Of a stretch of 64,000 nt of DNA, positions 12,920-23,082 are shown piece by piece (position 1 is the stretch's first letter; each line of letters opens with the position of its first letter). The stretch is from assembly GCA_973895155.1 (NCBI GenBank), contig OZ316899.1, positions 3,906,001 to 3,970,000 on the forward strand, given 5' to 3'. Position numbers and translations under genes: made by a program. Below the pieces are notes generated by a model. That model was not told where the DNA came from, ran no database searches, and worked only from the letters and a program-made list of their open reading frames with translations. This DNA is from Marsupella aquatica (lineage: Eukaryota; Marchantiophyta).

Positions 12920-13466
12920 CACTCTTCGGACTCCATCCGACCTACTTGTTTTCCTGCCCAGGGGGAGAATACAGGTGACCCTCACAGCAGCTCCACGACC
13001 CCAACCAAGATGCGCTTAGACACAACAGACCTAACACCACATCAGGGGGAGCATCGACCATTGACCATCGACCATCGACCCTCGCTCTCAACGACGAGTA
13101 ACAAGACGCCCACCATCGCAAATGTCAAAGACCTCACAGCTGCAGCTCACACCACGATCACACTACAAGATGCAACTCACCTAACGCACATCACATCCAC
13201 AATATCAAAACCTAACGATGTGCACCTTACGACCAGCAATACACTGTGTATATAGACACATTATACATTACCATTATTTTTCATGACTTTAGATTACTAT
13301 ATAGCTCGGAGGAAATGGTAACACTCTTTCCCCCTGCAAGAAAGGAGAGGGGGTTTTAATGAGGTTACATTTTCCCTCCACAAATTACTAGGATAAACTA
13401 CATCCCAAAGTAGGTTTTTCAAATGGCTGCAACATCACCTTGGGTTATGTTACACCCAAGGGGGAG
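12920..13466 (+). other. Copia 1 3' untranslated region with repeated AGGGGGAG
   Basis: Non-coding stretch between the RNase H end and the 3' LTR. It contains AGGGGGAG near 12,960, near 13,045 and directly before the LTR (13,458-13,466). The last is the functional polypurine tract; the earlier ones look like duplicates of it. Confidence 0.75.
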
Positions 13467-13620
13467 TGTTATACCCTACCCGGAAACCTACCTGATCCAA
13501 GGTTAAACCTCCTATACAGTTAGACCAAGCCTAACCGCCTAAACTGTCTAGCCACCATAAGAGCTATATGTAATGACCATATGATGAATGAAGTTATTAG
13601 TTGTTCAATCCTTTACAACA
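13467..13620 (+). repeat. 3' LTR of copia 1
   Basis: 154 bp, TG...CA ends, directly preceded by AAGGGGGAG and followed by the CTTTA target duplication. One difference from the 5' LTR indicates recent insertion. Confidence 0.95.
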
Positions 13621-13869
13621 CTTTAAAGTTTTTAGGGGTTTTTAGTAAAAAATGACAAAATTTAAAGAAAGAAAGGGTTTTGCAAAAAAAATATTTTTCA
13701 CTTATAAGTTAGGGGGGTCAACCCTAAAACGTCGCACGCGATGTATGGCCCTCCATGTAATGACCCCCCCCGAGGTTTTAGAGTGTAATGTGCTCCCCAC
13801 AAACCAAACACATGACTCATCAAGGGAGAAGACTGGTCCAGATACATAATCATGGCCTGGGTTTGTTGC

Positions 13870-14609
13870 TTCTTTGTGCTCCACCTCGACGATAACAACC
13901 TAATGAACTCGGAATTCTTTGCTCCGGGTACATATTTGAATGGGTTGCTTGGCAAATTCTTTGTAGAAGTCAGTTAAGACATGGGGGTGTCTATGGCCCA
14001 GAAGGTGGCATACTTCTTCAGCCAAGAACTGGTTACAGCAGTAAGGGTAGGGCGTGCATAGTCCAAAGCCACAAGGAGGATAGAGCAATATTGAGGTAAG
14101 GCAACCCTGTTAAATGAAGCCTCAGCCCGAGAAGCCGAGCTACAACTTTTACAGCCCCAACTTGCAACTGCCTTGGCCCAGATCACCAAAGCCAAAGCCA
14201 AGACAGCCTTGGCCGCACAAGCTGGAGCCGGAAAGGATGTTGAGCTTGCATGGATTTGGAAACAGATTGATAGCTTGAAGGGACAATCTATCATTTGGCA
14301 AAAGGATCACCAATGCTCGGGCCCAGAGAGATGCGGTGGAGGTTGACGCCTTGAAGGCAAAAGTGGCACGATTTCTACAAGAAGCCACAAAATAGGACCA
14401 ATTGGTGGCATTGCTGACGAGCAACGCCCAACAGCTAGAAGAGGCATGCCAAGATGTTGTGGAGGAGATGGACGTGACAAAGCAAGAGAATGAGTCTCTC
14501 TTGGATCAAGTCCAGCTACTCAAGCAAGACGTAGGCCGTCTGAGGAGACAGCGGGACGGTCATTCTAGGTCCAACTCGGGTAGGTTTGGCAAGTGTGCCA
14601 GACATTAGT
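13870..14609 (+). pseudogene. Coiled-coil ORF, C-terminal half (copy 1 of the 35-kb gene)
   Basis: This is collinear with 36,320-37,024. Shared pieces include the PG-T(Y/F)-LNGLLG segment, KVAYFF..QELV, the Q-rich heptads, AQQLEEACQ, ENESLLDQVQLLKQD and the basic tail ending at the TAG/TAA after ARH. The predicted product is a long coiled coil rich in Ala, Glu, Gln and Lys. The frame is interrupted by several stops, including TAG for an expected CAG near 14,060, and by shifts. No function is known. It lies directly upstream of an LTR-like block, as its paralogue does. Confidence 0.7.
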
Positions 14610-15500
14610 GGTCGGGTAGGTTTAGAGTAGAGACAAAATGAGACAGTAAGGACAAACGCTGGAGACAAATGCCAAAACTAGTTAGCGGCATTGTCTTGTC
14701 TGGCCGGCCCCACTTAGTGCAGACTCTTAGAATAGGACACACCATTTTTTGGTCTGACAATTAGACAAAACTTAGGATAGGATAGAATTAGCATCGTGGC
14801 CATTCCTGGACACGGACCTTAGTCAGTATTTAGTGCACCCCCTTGATAAAGGTAGGGGGATTTAGGTTCAGAACCGGGTAGCCATAGGATGTGCAGGGAG
14901 TCCCAACCTTCAGGACTATTGGGCACCAAGGGTGTGTGTACAACTAATCTTGCTGGGCAAGAGCGGAGCCGGGCTTTGTTGTAGTGTACATCTCATTGCC
15001 ATTGGGCCTGTTAGTCTGGAAGAAGTCAAGTCAATCGTGTGTATGTGGATACATGATTTTGAAGTAAAGTCTTTTTTCATCATTTCCTTTGTGTGAATTG
15101 GGATCTTGATGTTGTGAAGTTTGTCGCAGTCGTGAGTCCTGTATGTGTGCAGAGATGCTTGGCCAAATGCATTATGCATGTAGTGCACAGGGTGCCAGCA
15201 GCGAATAGTGGTTGCAAGCCCGGGTTGAGAGTCGCATCAACAAATCCAGATCGGAGGTGGACAGCACAAAGGCTTAGAAATCCTTAAGCCAGGGTCAATC
15301 GAGCTACAACTAAGGTACATTCTGGCAGTGGAACACAAAGCATACCTGTGGTACGTGTGTATGTATAGTCGGGTGCGCTTAGTGCTAGGTTAGGAGTATA
15401 AGTACATTTTGCAATTCCTCCTTGCAAACCCTCAATACTAATGAAGTTTATGTCTATCTGAAGCCAAAATTTGCGTAAGGACTCATCTTTTGGCGTGACA
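14610..15500 (+). repeat. LTR-like block, copy 1
   Basis: The block resembles 37,025-37,924 along its length: a shared TTTAGTGCACCCC, a GGGTAGCC-to-GGAGTCC stretch, GCAAGAGCGGAGCCGGGC, TTAAGCCAGGGTC, CGCTTAGTGCTAG and the end GCGTGACA. In this copy the end is followed after 12 bp by a primer-site-like sequence and then by gag. That makes it a candidate 5' LTR. Its left boundary is not certain. Confidence 0.6.
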
Positions 15501-15512
15501 TAGCCCTTGTTT

Positions 15513-15532
15513 TTGGCGCTAGATGGAGGGGG
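15513..15532 (+). other. Primer-site-like sequence for gypsy relic
   Basis: TTGGCGCTAGATGGAGGGGG lies just after the LTR-like block. It has the TGGCGC start expected of a site complementary to the CCA end of a tRNA. The tRNA species was not identified. Confidence 0.45.
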
Positions 15533-15630
15533 CACTCTTGGTCTTGTGAGAGTGGGGCCATGTGCATATGTATGTCATAACGGGGTCCAACACCCTAGTG
15601 AGTTATTAACTACTGCATTCATAGGAGTAG

Positions 15631-18591
15631 ATGCCCGTCACTTGCTCTCGGGCGGCATACCTAAGGATATTGACAAGCAAACAAGAAAGTGTGTCAATAG
15701 CGAGTTCTGAATCTTCAAACTTGGGGGATTCACTCTCACCGCAATGGATGAATGTCCTACCTGGACCGTCGGGTTCCAGTTCAATAGGCCCTACTCCTGC
15801 CCCTGCTGCAGCTCCGCCAGCACCACCTCCTCTAGCCGTGCCCATGGTGGCAGCCCTGGCTGCCCCTCAAGTATCACAACAATTGCGATTTCATTATTGC
15901 CCATTCAAGGGACGCCATGGGGACAATCCGGACAAATAATTGGATGAATTTGAAGCCAAAGAAAATGGGGAGGATGTAATTAAGCTCATAGCTCTTCCAA
16001 GAGTAATGAGGGGTGAAGCTCGCCCTTGGTACAACTTGCTGCAGCCCGACATTACTTGGCCGCAGTTCCAAGCCACCTTACTACAAGAGTTTCAAGCTAT
16101 TAGGGCAGAGTTGCATTCCTTGTTGAAAATCAGCCACCTTCAAATGGGGAAGAAGGAGTCCTTGCGGAAGTTCATTAAGAAGTTTCAGAAACTGGCAACT
16201 AAAATTTGGCCCAGGCCGGGCGATGCGCTCCAGCTCACATGGTTTCTGCATGGTTTGCACATGGACATGCAATTTTGGGTTCAACAAAATAACCCAATCT
16301 CAATGCAAGTTGCCATAGCATGTGCCAAAACATACAAGGAGTCCACTTATAACTCCCGACAAAGCCAACGGGCATGACATAAGAAAAGCAAGTACCAGAC
16401 CTTCAGTGACACTGATTCCAAATCAGATGATGAGAAGAAGAAGAAGTGAAAGAAGAAGAAAAGAAGAAAAAACATTGTTCAACTTTGTCCAGCTTGGAGA
16501 TAGAGTCTAATTTGGCCACGATGTCATCCAGCATCTCCTCCACCTCAAGCTCATCAAGTACTGATTTGGAAAGTGAGTCCCAAAGCAAGAAGAAGAAACG
16601 GCGAACAAAGAAGGAGGAGAAAATCAAGCCCCAAGCCCAAAGAGGAGTATCGGACCCCAGAGTGGCTGAGGCAGATAAGCTCAATGAGATCACCAATCAC
16701 CTGAAAGCCTTGTCTATACATCTCGTGGAGAAGCCTATAGAGAAGAAAATGTCGTCCAAAACCCAAGCACATGCGTGGTGCTCCAAGTGCTTCAATCAGG
16801 GCATGTGGTGCAAGAATGCCCGAGGTGGAATGATTGGGTCCATCAAGTAGAGTTGGATGATGTTGACGGGCCCAGCCCAGATCTGGAGTCAATCAAGTAC
16901 TTTTTTGAGGACCCCCTGACTTCGTGTATCAGATCTCCACGGTGGGTCCTTGAAACTTGGTAGGAAGAACCGCCCATACCCTAATGGTGGCCGGGGTTTA
17001 CAAGTCATAAGTAACCCGAGCGTTCCTCCAAAACCAGGGATTTGGCGGTCCCCAATCTATTACAACGGTGAGAAACCCAACCACTTTGCAAGGGAGTACA
17101 CTGAGCAAAGATGGCAAGGCGATGATAGGGGCATGCCATTGTGCCAGGTTTGCAAGACAGAGGCTCATTCCACTAATTGCCCATTGGTAATAGCTGCACA
17201 AGCAAGCACAGCTAGACCGACATCTTGGGGGGGTCACTACATGGAGGGCCATACATCGCGTGCAACGTTTTAGGGTTTGACCCCCCTAACTTATAAGTGA
17301 AAAATATTTTTTTGAAAAACCCTTTCTTTCTTCCAATTTTGTCATTTTTTACTAAAAAACCCCTAAAACTTTAAAGAAGTATTTTTACAATTAAATAGGC
17401 CTATGTGTTCTTTAAAGTTTAATAGTCAATAAAACATGCCCTATGTGTTCTTCCACCAAACTTTGGAAGTCTTCCGCCACACCTATTTAAATGGGCCTTT
17501 ACTTCGTCGCACGTGATGTGCCACTTCTGTGGAAGTTACCCCCCGAGACCGACATAGGTCAGCTAGCTTTGAGCAATGCGGTGGTACAAATGATAGACAT
17601 GGAGTGCCAAGATGATACCACTGAATGGGTCGACTTGATCAACTTGATGGAACACCCCAACCCGTCTGATGAAGCCAAATGCTACCAGGTGTCAACTAGG
17701 TCCAAAAACATGCAAGAGAAGCAGGAGGAAAAACAAAGGAAGAAGCAAGATACCACCCGGGTACAGCCAACAGTAGACATACCTCCTGAAGAGGATGACG
17801 ACTACCATCGGGATGACCCAACACTATTCTATCCCCACATAGAGGAGTTAGTAAAGCAACAATTGGAGGCTTACAAAGCACAAGAATACCAAAAAGCAAT
17901 CGACAAAGACTTGAAGGCAGACGAAGCTGCTCAATGTGAAGACCAAGAGAAGCGGGAGGCCAAGGCAAAGCAACTATGTACCCACGGAGGAGAAGAAGGG
18001 AGATTACAATATTTGACAAGATGTGAAGAGTTGCCCAGTCACGACCACGGTCGGACAACTACTCCAAAATAACCCATGGTACCGGCAACAACTGAGGGAG
18101 CTGCTTATGGGTCGGCGAAGAAGACAATTACCCCGTGTAGGCACTGCAAATTGTAACATCAAGATAAAAGGTTGTACCATCAAGCTAGTCCTTATGGACG
18201 GAAGAGCGGGAGCCAATATCATGACTGAAGAAACGTTTGTTAAGTTGGGTTATCTCACCTATCAGCCCATGGTCTGCGCTATTTGATTGGCAAATGGAGC
18301 TTGACCCTAAACCCTAAACCCTTGGGTACACTCACTAAGGTCCTCACCCTAGTAGGAGGTGTGGAATTGTACCTCAACTATTTGGTCATGAGGCCAGTCC
18401 GGCCATCCTCCTACCCAGTCCTCTTGGGGAGACCATGGTTGTATGGTGGCCGAGTAACTACGGGCTGGGGAAAGAAGGAGCTAAGATTCAGGACGCCTAC
18501 GGTACAAGTGTCATGGATAGTCGATGATTATCAAGGTGAGACTCCACGGGGTATTTACAAACAACAAGAAACACAAAACAGTAACAAGAAA
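15631..18591 (+). pseudogene. Ty3/gypsy gag-protease relic
   Basis: Reads as a diverged relative of the N-terminal half of the 2,022-codon gypsy protein at 54,983-61,051. Gag: VMRGEARPWYNLLQ and KKESLRKFIKKFQKLATK (about 15,995-16,205). Then a Lys/Ser-rich stretch (16,430-16,640), zinc-knuckle remnants (near 16,780 and CQVCKTEAHSTNC near 17,145), CYQVSTRSK (17,680), a protease remnant LMDGRAGANIMTE (about 18,190) and LLGRPWLYGG (18,420). Broken by many stops and shifts, for example TAA at 15,937 and TGA at 16,449, and by the miniature transposon at 17,224-17,547. No reverse transcriptase follows, either before or after the CACTA insertion, so the relic was already truncated. Confidence 0.85.
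17224..17547. mobile_element. Miniature TIR transposon 2 (hAT-like)
   Basis: 324 bp, with ends CTTGGGGGGGTCACTAC and GTTACCCCCCGAG, flanked by the 8-bp direct repeat ACCGACAT (17,216-17,223 and 17,548-17,555). It matches the joined halves of miniature transposon 1 almost base for base in inverted orientation. It interrupts the gypsy gag relic between a zinc knuckle and the CYQVSTRS region. Confidence 0.92.
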
Positions 18592-18594
18592 TAG

Positions 18595-18613
18595 CACTGG
18601 TACATATTTTGGG
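18595..18613 (+). repeat. Left terminal inverted repeat of CACTA element
   Basis: CACTGGTACATATTTTGGG. It pairs with the right terminus at 30,713-30,731 with a few mismatches and a one-base length difference. It starts directly after the TAG duplication. Confidence 0.9.
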
Positions 18614-18970
18614 TTTTTCCGATGCTCTTCTTTTGGTCGGCGACACTTTCCGATACAGAGAAGATCGGTACTCTCCGATTGTCCCCGCATTGGGGATTTA
18701 CCATACATTCTACATTGGACACGTGCTGTCCCATACTATTACAATCGGAAATAGTTTCCCATTTAAAAACTATCAGAGCATTTCCCATTCTACCTGCATC
18801 GGACAGTGAGACTGCCGCGACGCAAGAGGCATCCGATAAAGAAAATATTGCATGTTGGTTCCGATGAACTGAGGGACGAAAAGTTTCCGATATTTGTGAA
18901 ATCGGAAATGTGTTCCGACTTTTGTCCGAAACCATTACAAACGGACGTTGGTTCCGATGTGGTAAAGATG
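18614..18970. repeat. Left subterminal CCGAT motif cluster
   Basis: About twelve TCCGAT/ATCGGA motifs in both orientations within 360 bp, for example near 18,618, 18,648, 18,663, 18,674, 18,744, 18,799, 18,831, 18,859, 18,888, 18,901 and 18,952. In En/Spm elements, subterminal repeats of this kind bind TNPA and bring the ends together. The assignment here is by analogy. Confidence 0.75.
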
Positions 18971-19396
18971 GCAAAGTTTCCTGATACCTGTAGGATGGCA
19001 CATGAGTTCCGTTTCTTTTAATATTGGAAATATCGGTTTTCAGTAGAGCCGGGGTTTTTTGAGGGTTTTATCATCTTCCTAGCTTCTAATTAAGGCATGT
19101 TGTGTTTCCGATAGGTTTTTGACTCCATTTCCATTTGAAGTATGTGGGAACTCAACTAGGGTCAACTTGAAATGAATTGGAAGCTTTCATTTCATATATA
19201 TTAAAAGCATAAATATATAGCCACAGCTAGAGCCCAGAGATTTAAGTGGTATATATAAGTAAAGTAACATGCAACAAAAAATGGTAATGACAATGTAGAT
19301 AACATATATATGCCAAAAAAATCAATACATGGAGGGAAGTGGTCATTAATTAGGTCTAGCTAGTGCTAGCTACCTAGCTTTTACCATGAAATTCCT

Positions 19397-22300
19397 AAGT
19401 AGCTAGTTGTTCTCATTTTCCAAATCTTCCACAACAACTACATTTGGCTGTTCTTGGACTGTGGATCAGGATCGAGGAATGTAAGGCATTACAATGGACC
19501 ACTCAGGATCATCTGGATAAGGGAGATAGAATGCCTGCTCAAGATTATGAGGAAATGCAAAAGGATCTGAGGCCCTCCAATTTGAGCTGATGATAGCCCC
19601 TGTCTTCAGTCGTGTGAAGCCGCAAGCATCCTCTTCACATGTCCGATTGTGGCCAACAAGATTCATCCAAAACCATTTGCACTTCAGCACCACCTCTTCC
19701 AATGTTGTATGCGCATGGTATTTTACAACAAGGATCTCCTCTATCTTTCCATAGTGAGCTATAGTAGAACGGATGGGATTTGTGTCAGATCTGCTACTTA
19801 CAGAATCATGGGTGAACCAACCCATCACCCCACAATCTTGTGTAGCTGCCCTCTTGTCATCAAGTCGTTCCACACGAAAGTGTCTCCCCTTGGACCACAT
19901 GGCAGTCCTGGTTGTAACTGTAAGTAGAGGTCCATGAAACAAGGTGCGCAACTTATCAGTCACCATTGGGAAGTGTGATACACTCTCCCCAGCAGCCACC
20001 AAGGCATCCACTTCTAACAACTTCCCCTTCATGTACATGTGGAATTTGGGAAATAAGCATGGTCGTCGACTATTGTGCTTATCCTCCTCATAAAATGTGG
20101 TCCACTCCCCAACAATCTCTGGAGAGTTATACAACATGAATGCAGTGAGTTTAGTGCGCTCACTAGGGTCAAGAAGCCGTTCTCCCTTTGCACCTGTCAA
20201 ACGGTCATCCTCATAGTCTGCTTCTCTTGATGCCTCATCTATCCACCCCCTTGGAGCATTTGAATCAAGTGTAGCAATAATGTTTGTACAATAAAACATG
20301 CTCTCTGCTCCAAGATGACGCTCTGCAATGCTACCTTCCACCCTTGCGCGATTTGAAACATAGGACTTCATCACTCCCATGTACCGCTCTACCTAGTACA
20401 TCCAACGACAATGTACAGGGCTTGCAATACCAACCTCATGCACTAGATGTAGTAGAAAATGAACCTGACCATCAAAAAATGGAGGAAGGGCCCTTTCAAG
20501 TTTGCACACAACCTCCACTCCAAACACCTCCATTGCTGCAACCTCATCCTCGTTCACCTCCTTTTGACACACCCATCTCAACAACTTACCCAACGACCAA
20601 AGGGCATCACGAAGATCCTCACTACCCTCGGGGGTCTCAGTATATGGGGACCTCCCCATCGCCTGCAACATTTTTAGGCCTCGGACCCCCTAAAATGTAA
20701 GAAAAAAAATTATTTTTTAACCCCTATAAAGTTGGAATATTCTTGGAATATTCTAAAAATTGGATTAAGAAGACCCTAATGTTCTTATAAGTCTCAAAAT
20801 TGAATTTAAAAGACCCTATTGTTCTTCTACAAAAATTCTTAAGTCTTCCCTTAGAACATAAAATGACCCTATCCTTCGTCGCACGTGATATGCCATTTTT
20901 GTGGAAGTGAGACCCCCGAGTCACTACCCAATCCAATAATAGCAATTGGAATAACATGTTGCAATAAGCGATGATAATCATGGGTCTTCAAGAAAGCTGG
21001 CCATTTTGGAGAGTCAAGTCCACCAAATGCCTTGCGAAGATTGGCACCATACCCTGTAGGAAATCGCATAGACCCTATGCATTTGCAAAACTTGGTCCGC
21101 TCACCTTGTGTCAAAACCCAAGGAGGATGAATAGTAAGGGGGGCATTATTGGGATCCATAGATGGCCAAAAACCATGAGGGCCATGCATCCCCATCTCTT
21201 CACAACTCTCTCTCCAGTTGTTGTCTTTCTCTCCATATAGGCGGCAAATCAAGGACCTCCCAACATTTCCCTCAATATGCATAGGGTCAAATAAATGGTG
21301 AAGTGGCATCTCAGCCCAATAAGGCAGTTGTGACAATGCAAACAAACAAGTCATGCCACACCGGGCATACTGCAATGGGTCATCTGGATTAGATACTCTC
21401 TCCCATACCTCTTTCCAATATGCAGGATCTTTTGGAATAGGTTGTGGTCGTCTGTCTGGTTGGCCATCCTCAGTGTCATATAAAAAGGGGTCTCTCCTCC
21501 AATCATGGTCTGGAGGGAGGTACTTGGTGTGACCAATATACACTATCTTCCTCAAGGTCTTTGACTTTGGCCGCGCTATTCCTTCCAAATCAGGTCCACA
21601 AGTTGGGTAAGCTCGATATCCTGATGTGGTCAGGCCAGAAATATATCCAAACCCTGCATATAAATATATATCCCATGCATAAGTAAATAAGTTTATTAAA
21701 AGATATATGTGCTCCTAGCTAACTCAATACATAACAAAGTATGCTAGGTACGGTTGCCTAGCTATGGGAAGGGATAATCTAACAAAGATTCATACCTGGA
21801 AGATCATGTATGGTCCACATAAGAATGGCCTTCAACTTAAATTCTCGACGTACGTAAGCCCCCCGTTTGCACTCGACCATCATAGCAATCCACACCCCTC
21901 CAAAGCTTTTGTAGCTCCTCAATCAATGGTTGCAAGTACACATCAATTTTTTCCACTTGCTTAGGACCAGGGATAATCATGGAAAGGAGCAAATGACCCT
22001 TCTTCATGGACATCCATGGAGGGATGTTGTAATTAGTAAGGACCACTGGCCATAGTGAATATGGTTGGGCCTTACCTGCTAGTGCAAATGGGCTGATGCC
22101 ATCCGCTGCCAATCCTAGGCGAACATGACGTGGGTCAGTTCGGAACTCACCCCATCTCTCCTCCATAAACTTGTTTGCAGGGGAGTCAACCATCATGCGC
22201 ATGGTGGGTGGTTGTGAACTCATATCTGAGCAATTTTGGGAATGCCAAACCATATACTCAGCCAACTCAGCACATCTATATTGGTGGCGCAAACAAGGTA

Positions 22301-22973
22301 TAAGAGGAAAGTACCTCATGACCTTCTGAGGAACTTTTCCCGTCAACATGTCCTCACGATACCTCGGCTTCTCACATGTAGGACATGACGTTGCATCTTT
22401 ATAAGTGCCTCTAAACATAACGCAATCATTCACGCAAGCATGTATGACTTCGTACTGCAGACCTATGGACTTCAACACCTTCTTTGCCTCTTTCCAAGAG
22501 TCTGGCAAGTTGTTTCCTTCTGGCAAGATACAATCATGCAATGTCCGAAAGAGATCATCAAGAAGTAGGTTGCTTGCTCCATGTCTTTGCTGCAAGTTCA
22601 ACAACAACATTATTGCTGAAAGACGAGACAAGCATGATCCATCAAATATCCGAGTTTGCGCATGTTGACGTGCTTCCTCCCACTGTTTGGAGGCTGAACT
22701 CCTTGAACCTTCTTGATGTGGAAGTGGGACCTCAATGTTCTCCCCATCAACCATGTCATGATCACCATCCTCTATGTCATAGAATTGGTGCATCAAGTCA
22801 TCCATGGCCCTATCTTCATCAACTCTTGATTGGGAGGCATCTGGTTCCTGCTCTGGAACATCCGGATTGCCACCTGGTGGTAGAGAGGCATGTCGCCAAT
22901 CTTCCATGGCCTGCACAAGGTGTTCGCGCATAGCTCGTGGTAACACCACAACATCCGGCTCAACATATGCATT
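19397..22973 (-). pseudogene. CACTA transposase (Transposase_21 / DUF4218 / DUF4216 type)
   Basis: The upstream exon runs from 22,973 to 21,796 (acceptor GATAG before AATGCATATG, donor CAG-GTATGA). The next starts at 21,653 (after ATATGCAG) and runs to the TGA at 19,466 or a later TAG near 19,397. Upstream exon: SRLSAIMLLLN, CVNDCVMFRG, CPTCEKPRYR and LAADGISPFA, typical of Transposase_21. Downstream exon: MWTIHDLPG joining to GFGYISGLTTSGY, HHLFDPMHIEGNVG, ALPPFFDGQVHFLLHLVHE and YMGVMKSYVSNRARVEGSIAE (DUF4218), then VVKYHAHTTLEEVVLKCKWF (DUF4216-like). Damage: an extra G in a G run near 21,855, a TAG just before the YMGVMKSY segment (about 20,395), and a miniature transposon at 20,680-20,920. 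It would cut and paste the element; now non-functional. Confidence 0.9.
20680..20920 (-). mobile_element. Miniature TIR transposon 3, diverged
   Basis: Read on the minus strand it starts CTCGGGGGTCTCACTTCCAC and contains CATATCACGTGCGACGAAG, matching one end of the other two copies. The other end (AGGGGGTCCGAG) is shorter and lacks the second long inverted arm. It splits the transposase between the GLGSDSG region and the DUF4218 part. No clear 8-bp duplication is visible, so one flank has probably been altered. Confidence 0.7.
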
Positions 22974-23082
22974 CTATCATACAACGCACAAAACAGATAT
23001 ATACGTTTGAGTTAGCCCATGGATTCCTAAAAAAACTACAATATTCTTATATTACTTCAAAAATGGGGAATACACATATGTG

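Larger units (their letters stand above)
7846..13620 (+). mobile_element. Ty1/copia LTR retrotransposon 1
   Basis: It has two 154-bp LTRs, a 5-bp target duplication CTTTA (7,841-7,845 and 13,621-13,625), a primer site, a gag-pol reading frame in Ty1/copia order (protease, integrase, reverse transcriptase, RNase H) and a polypurine tract. It sits inside a miniature transposon whose own 8-bp duplication is preserved, so the copia insertion is the younger event. Total length is 5,775 bp. The coding region is broken, so it would need proteins in trans. Confidence 0.97.
7667..13774. mobile_element. Miniature TIR transposon 1 (hAT-like), split by copia 1
   Basis: The two parts are 7,667-7,845 and 13,626-13,774, together about 328 bp, separated by the copia insertion. 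Ends are CTTGGGGGGGTCA and TGACCCCCCCGAG, with further imperfect inverted similarity inward (CACRTGCGAC / GTCGCACGCG). The element is flanked by the 8-bp direct repeat GTTTTAGA at 7,659-7,666 and 13,775-13,782. An 8-bp duplication fits hAT-type transposases, though the tip is not a textbook hAT tip. No coding capacity. A near-identical copy in the opposite orientation lies at 17,224-17,547. Confidence 0.85.

Noticed and set aside
18302-18324. CCCTAAACCCTAAACCC as interstitial telomere
   Set aside because: It lies in the gypsy protease relic, where a related coding sequence is expected, and is only two units long.
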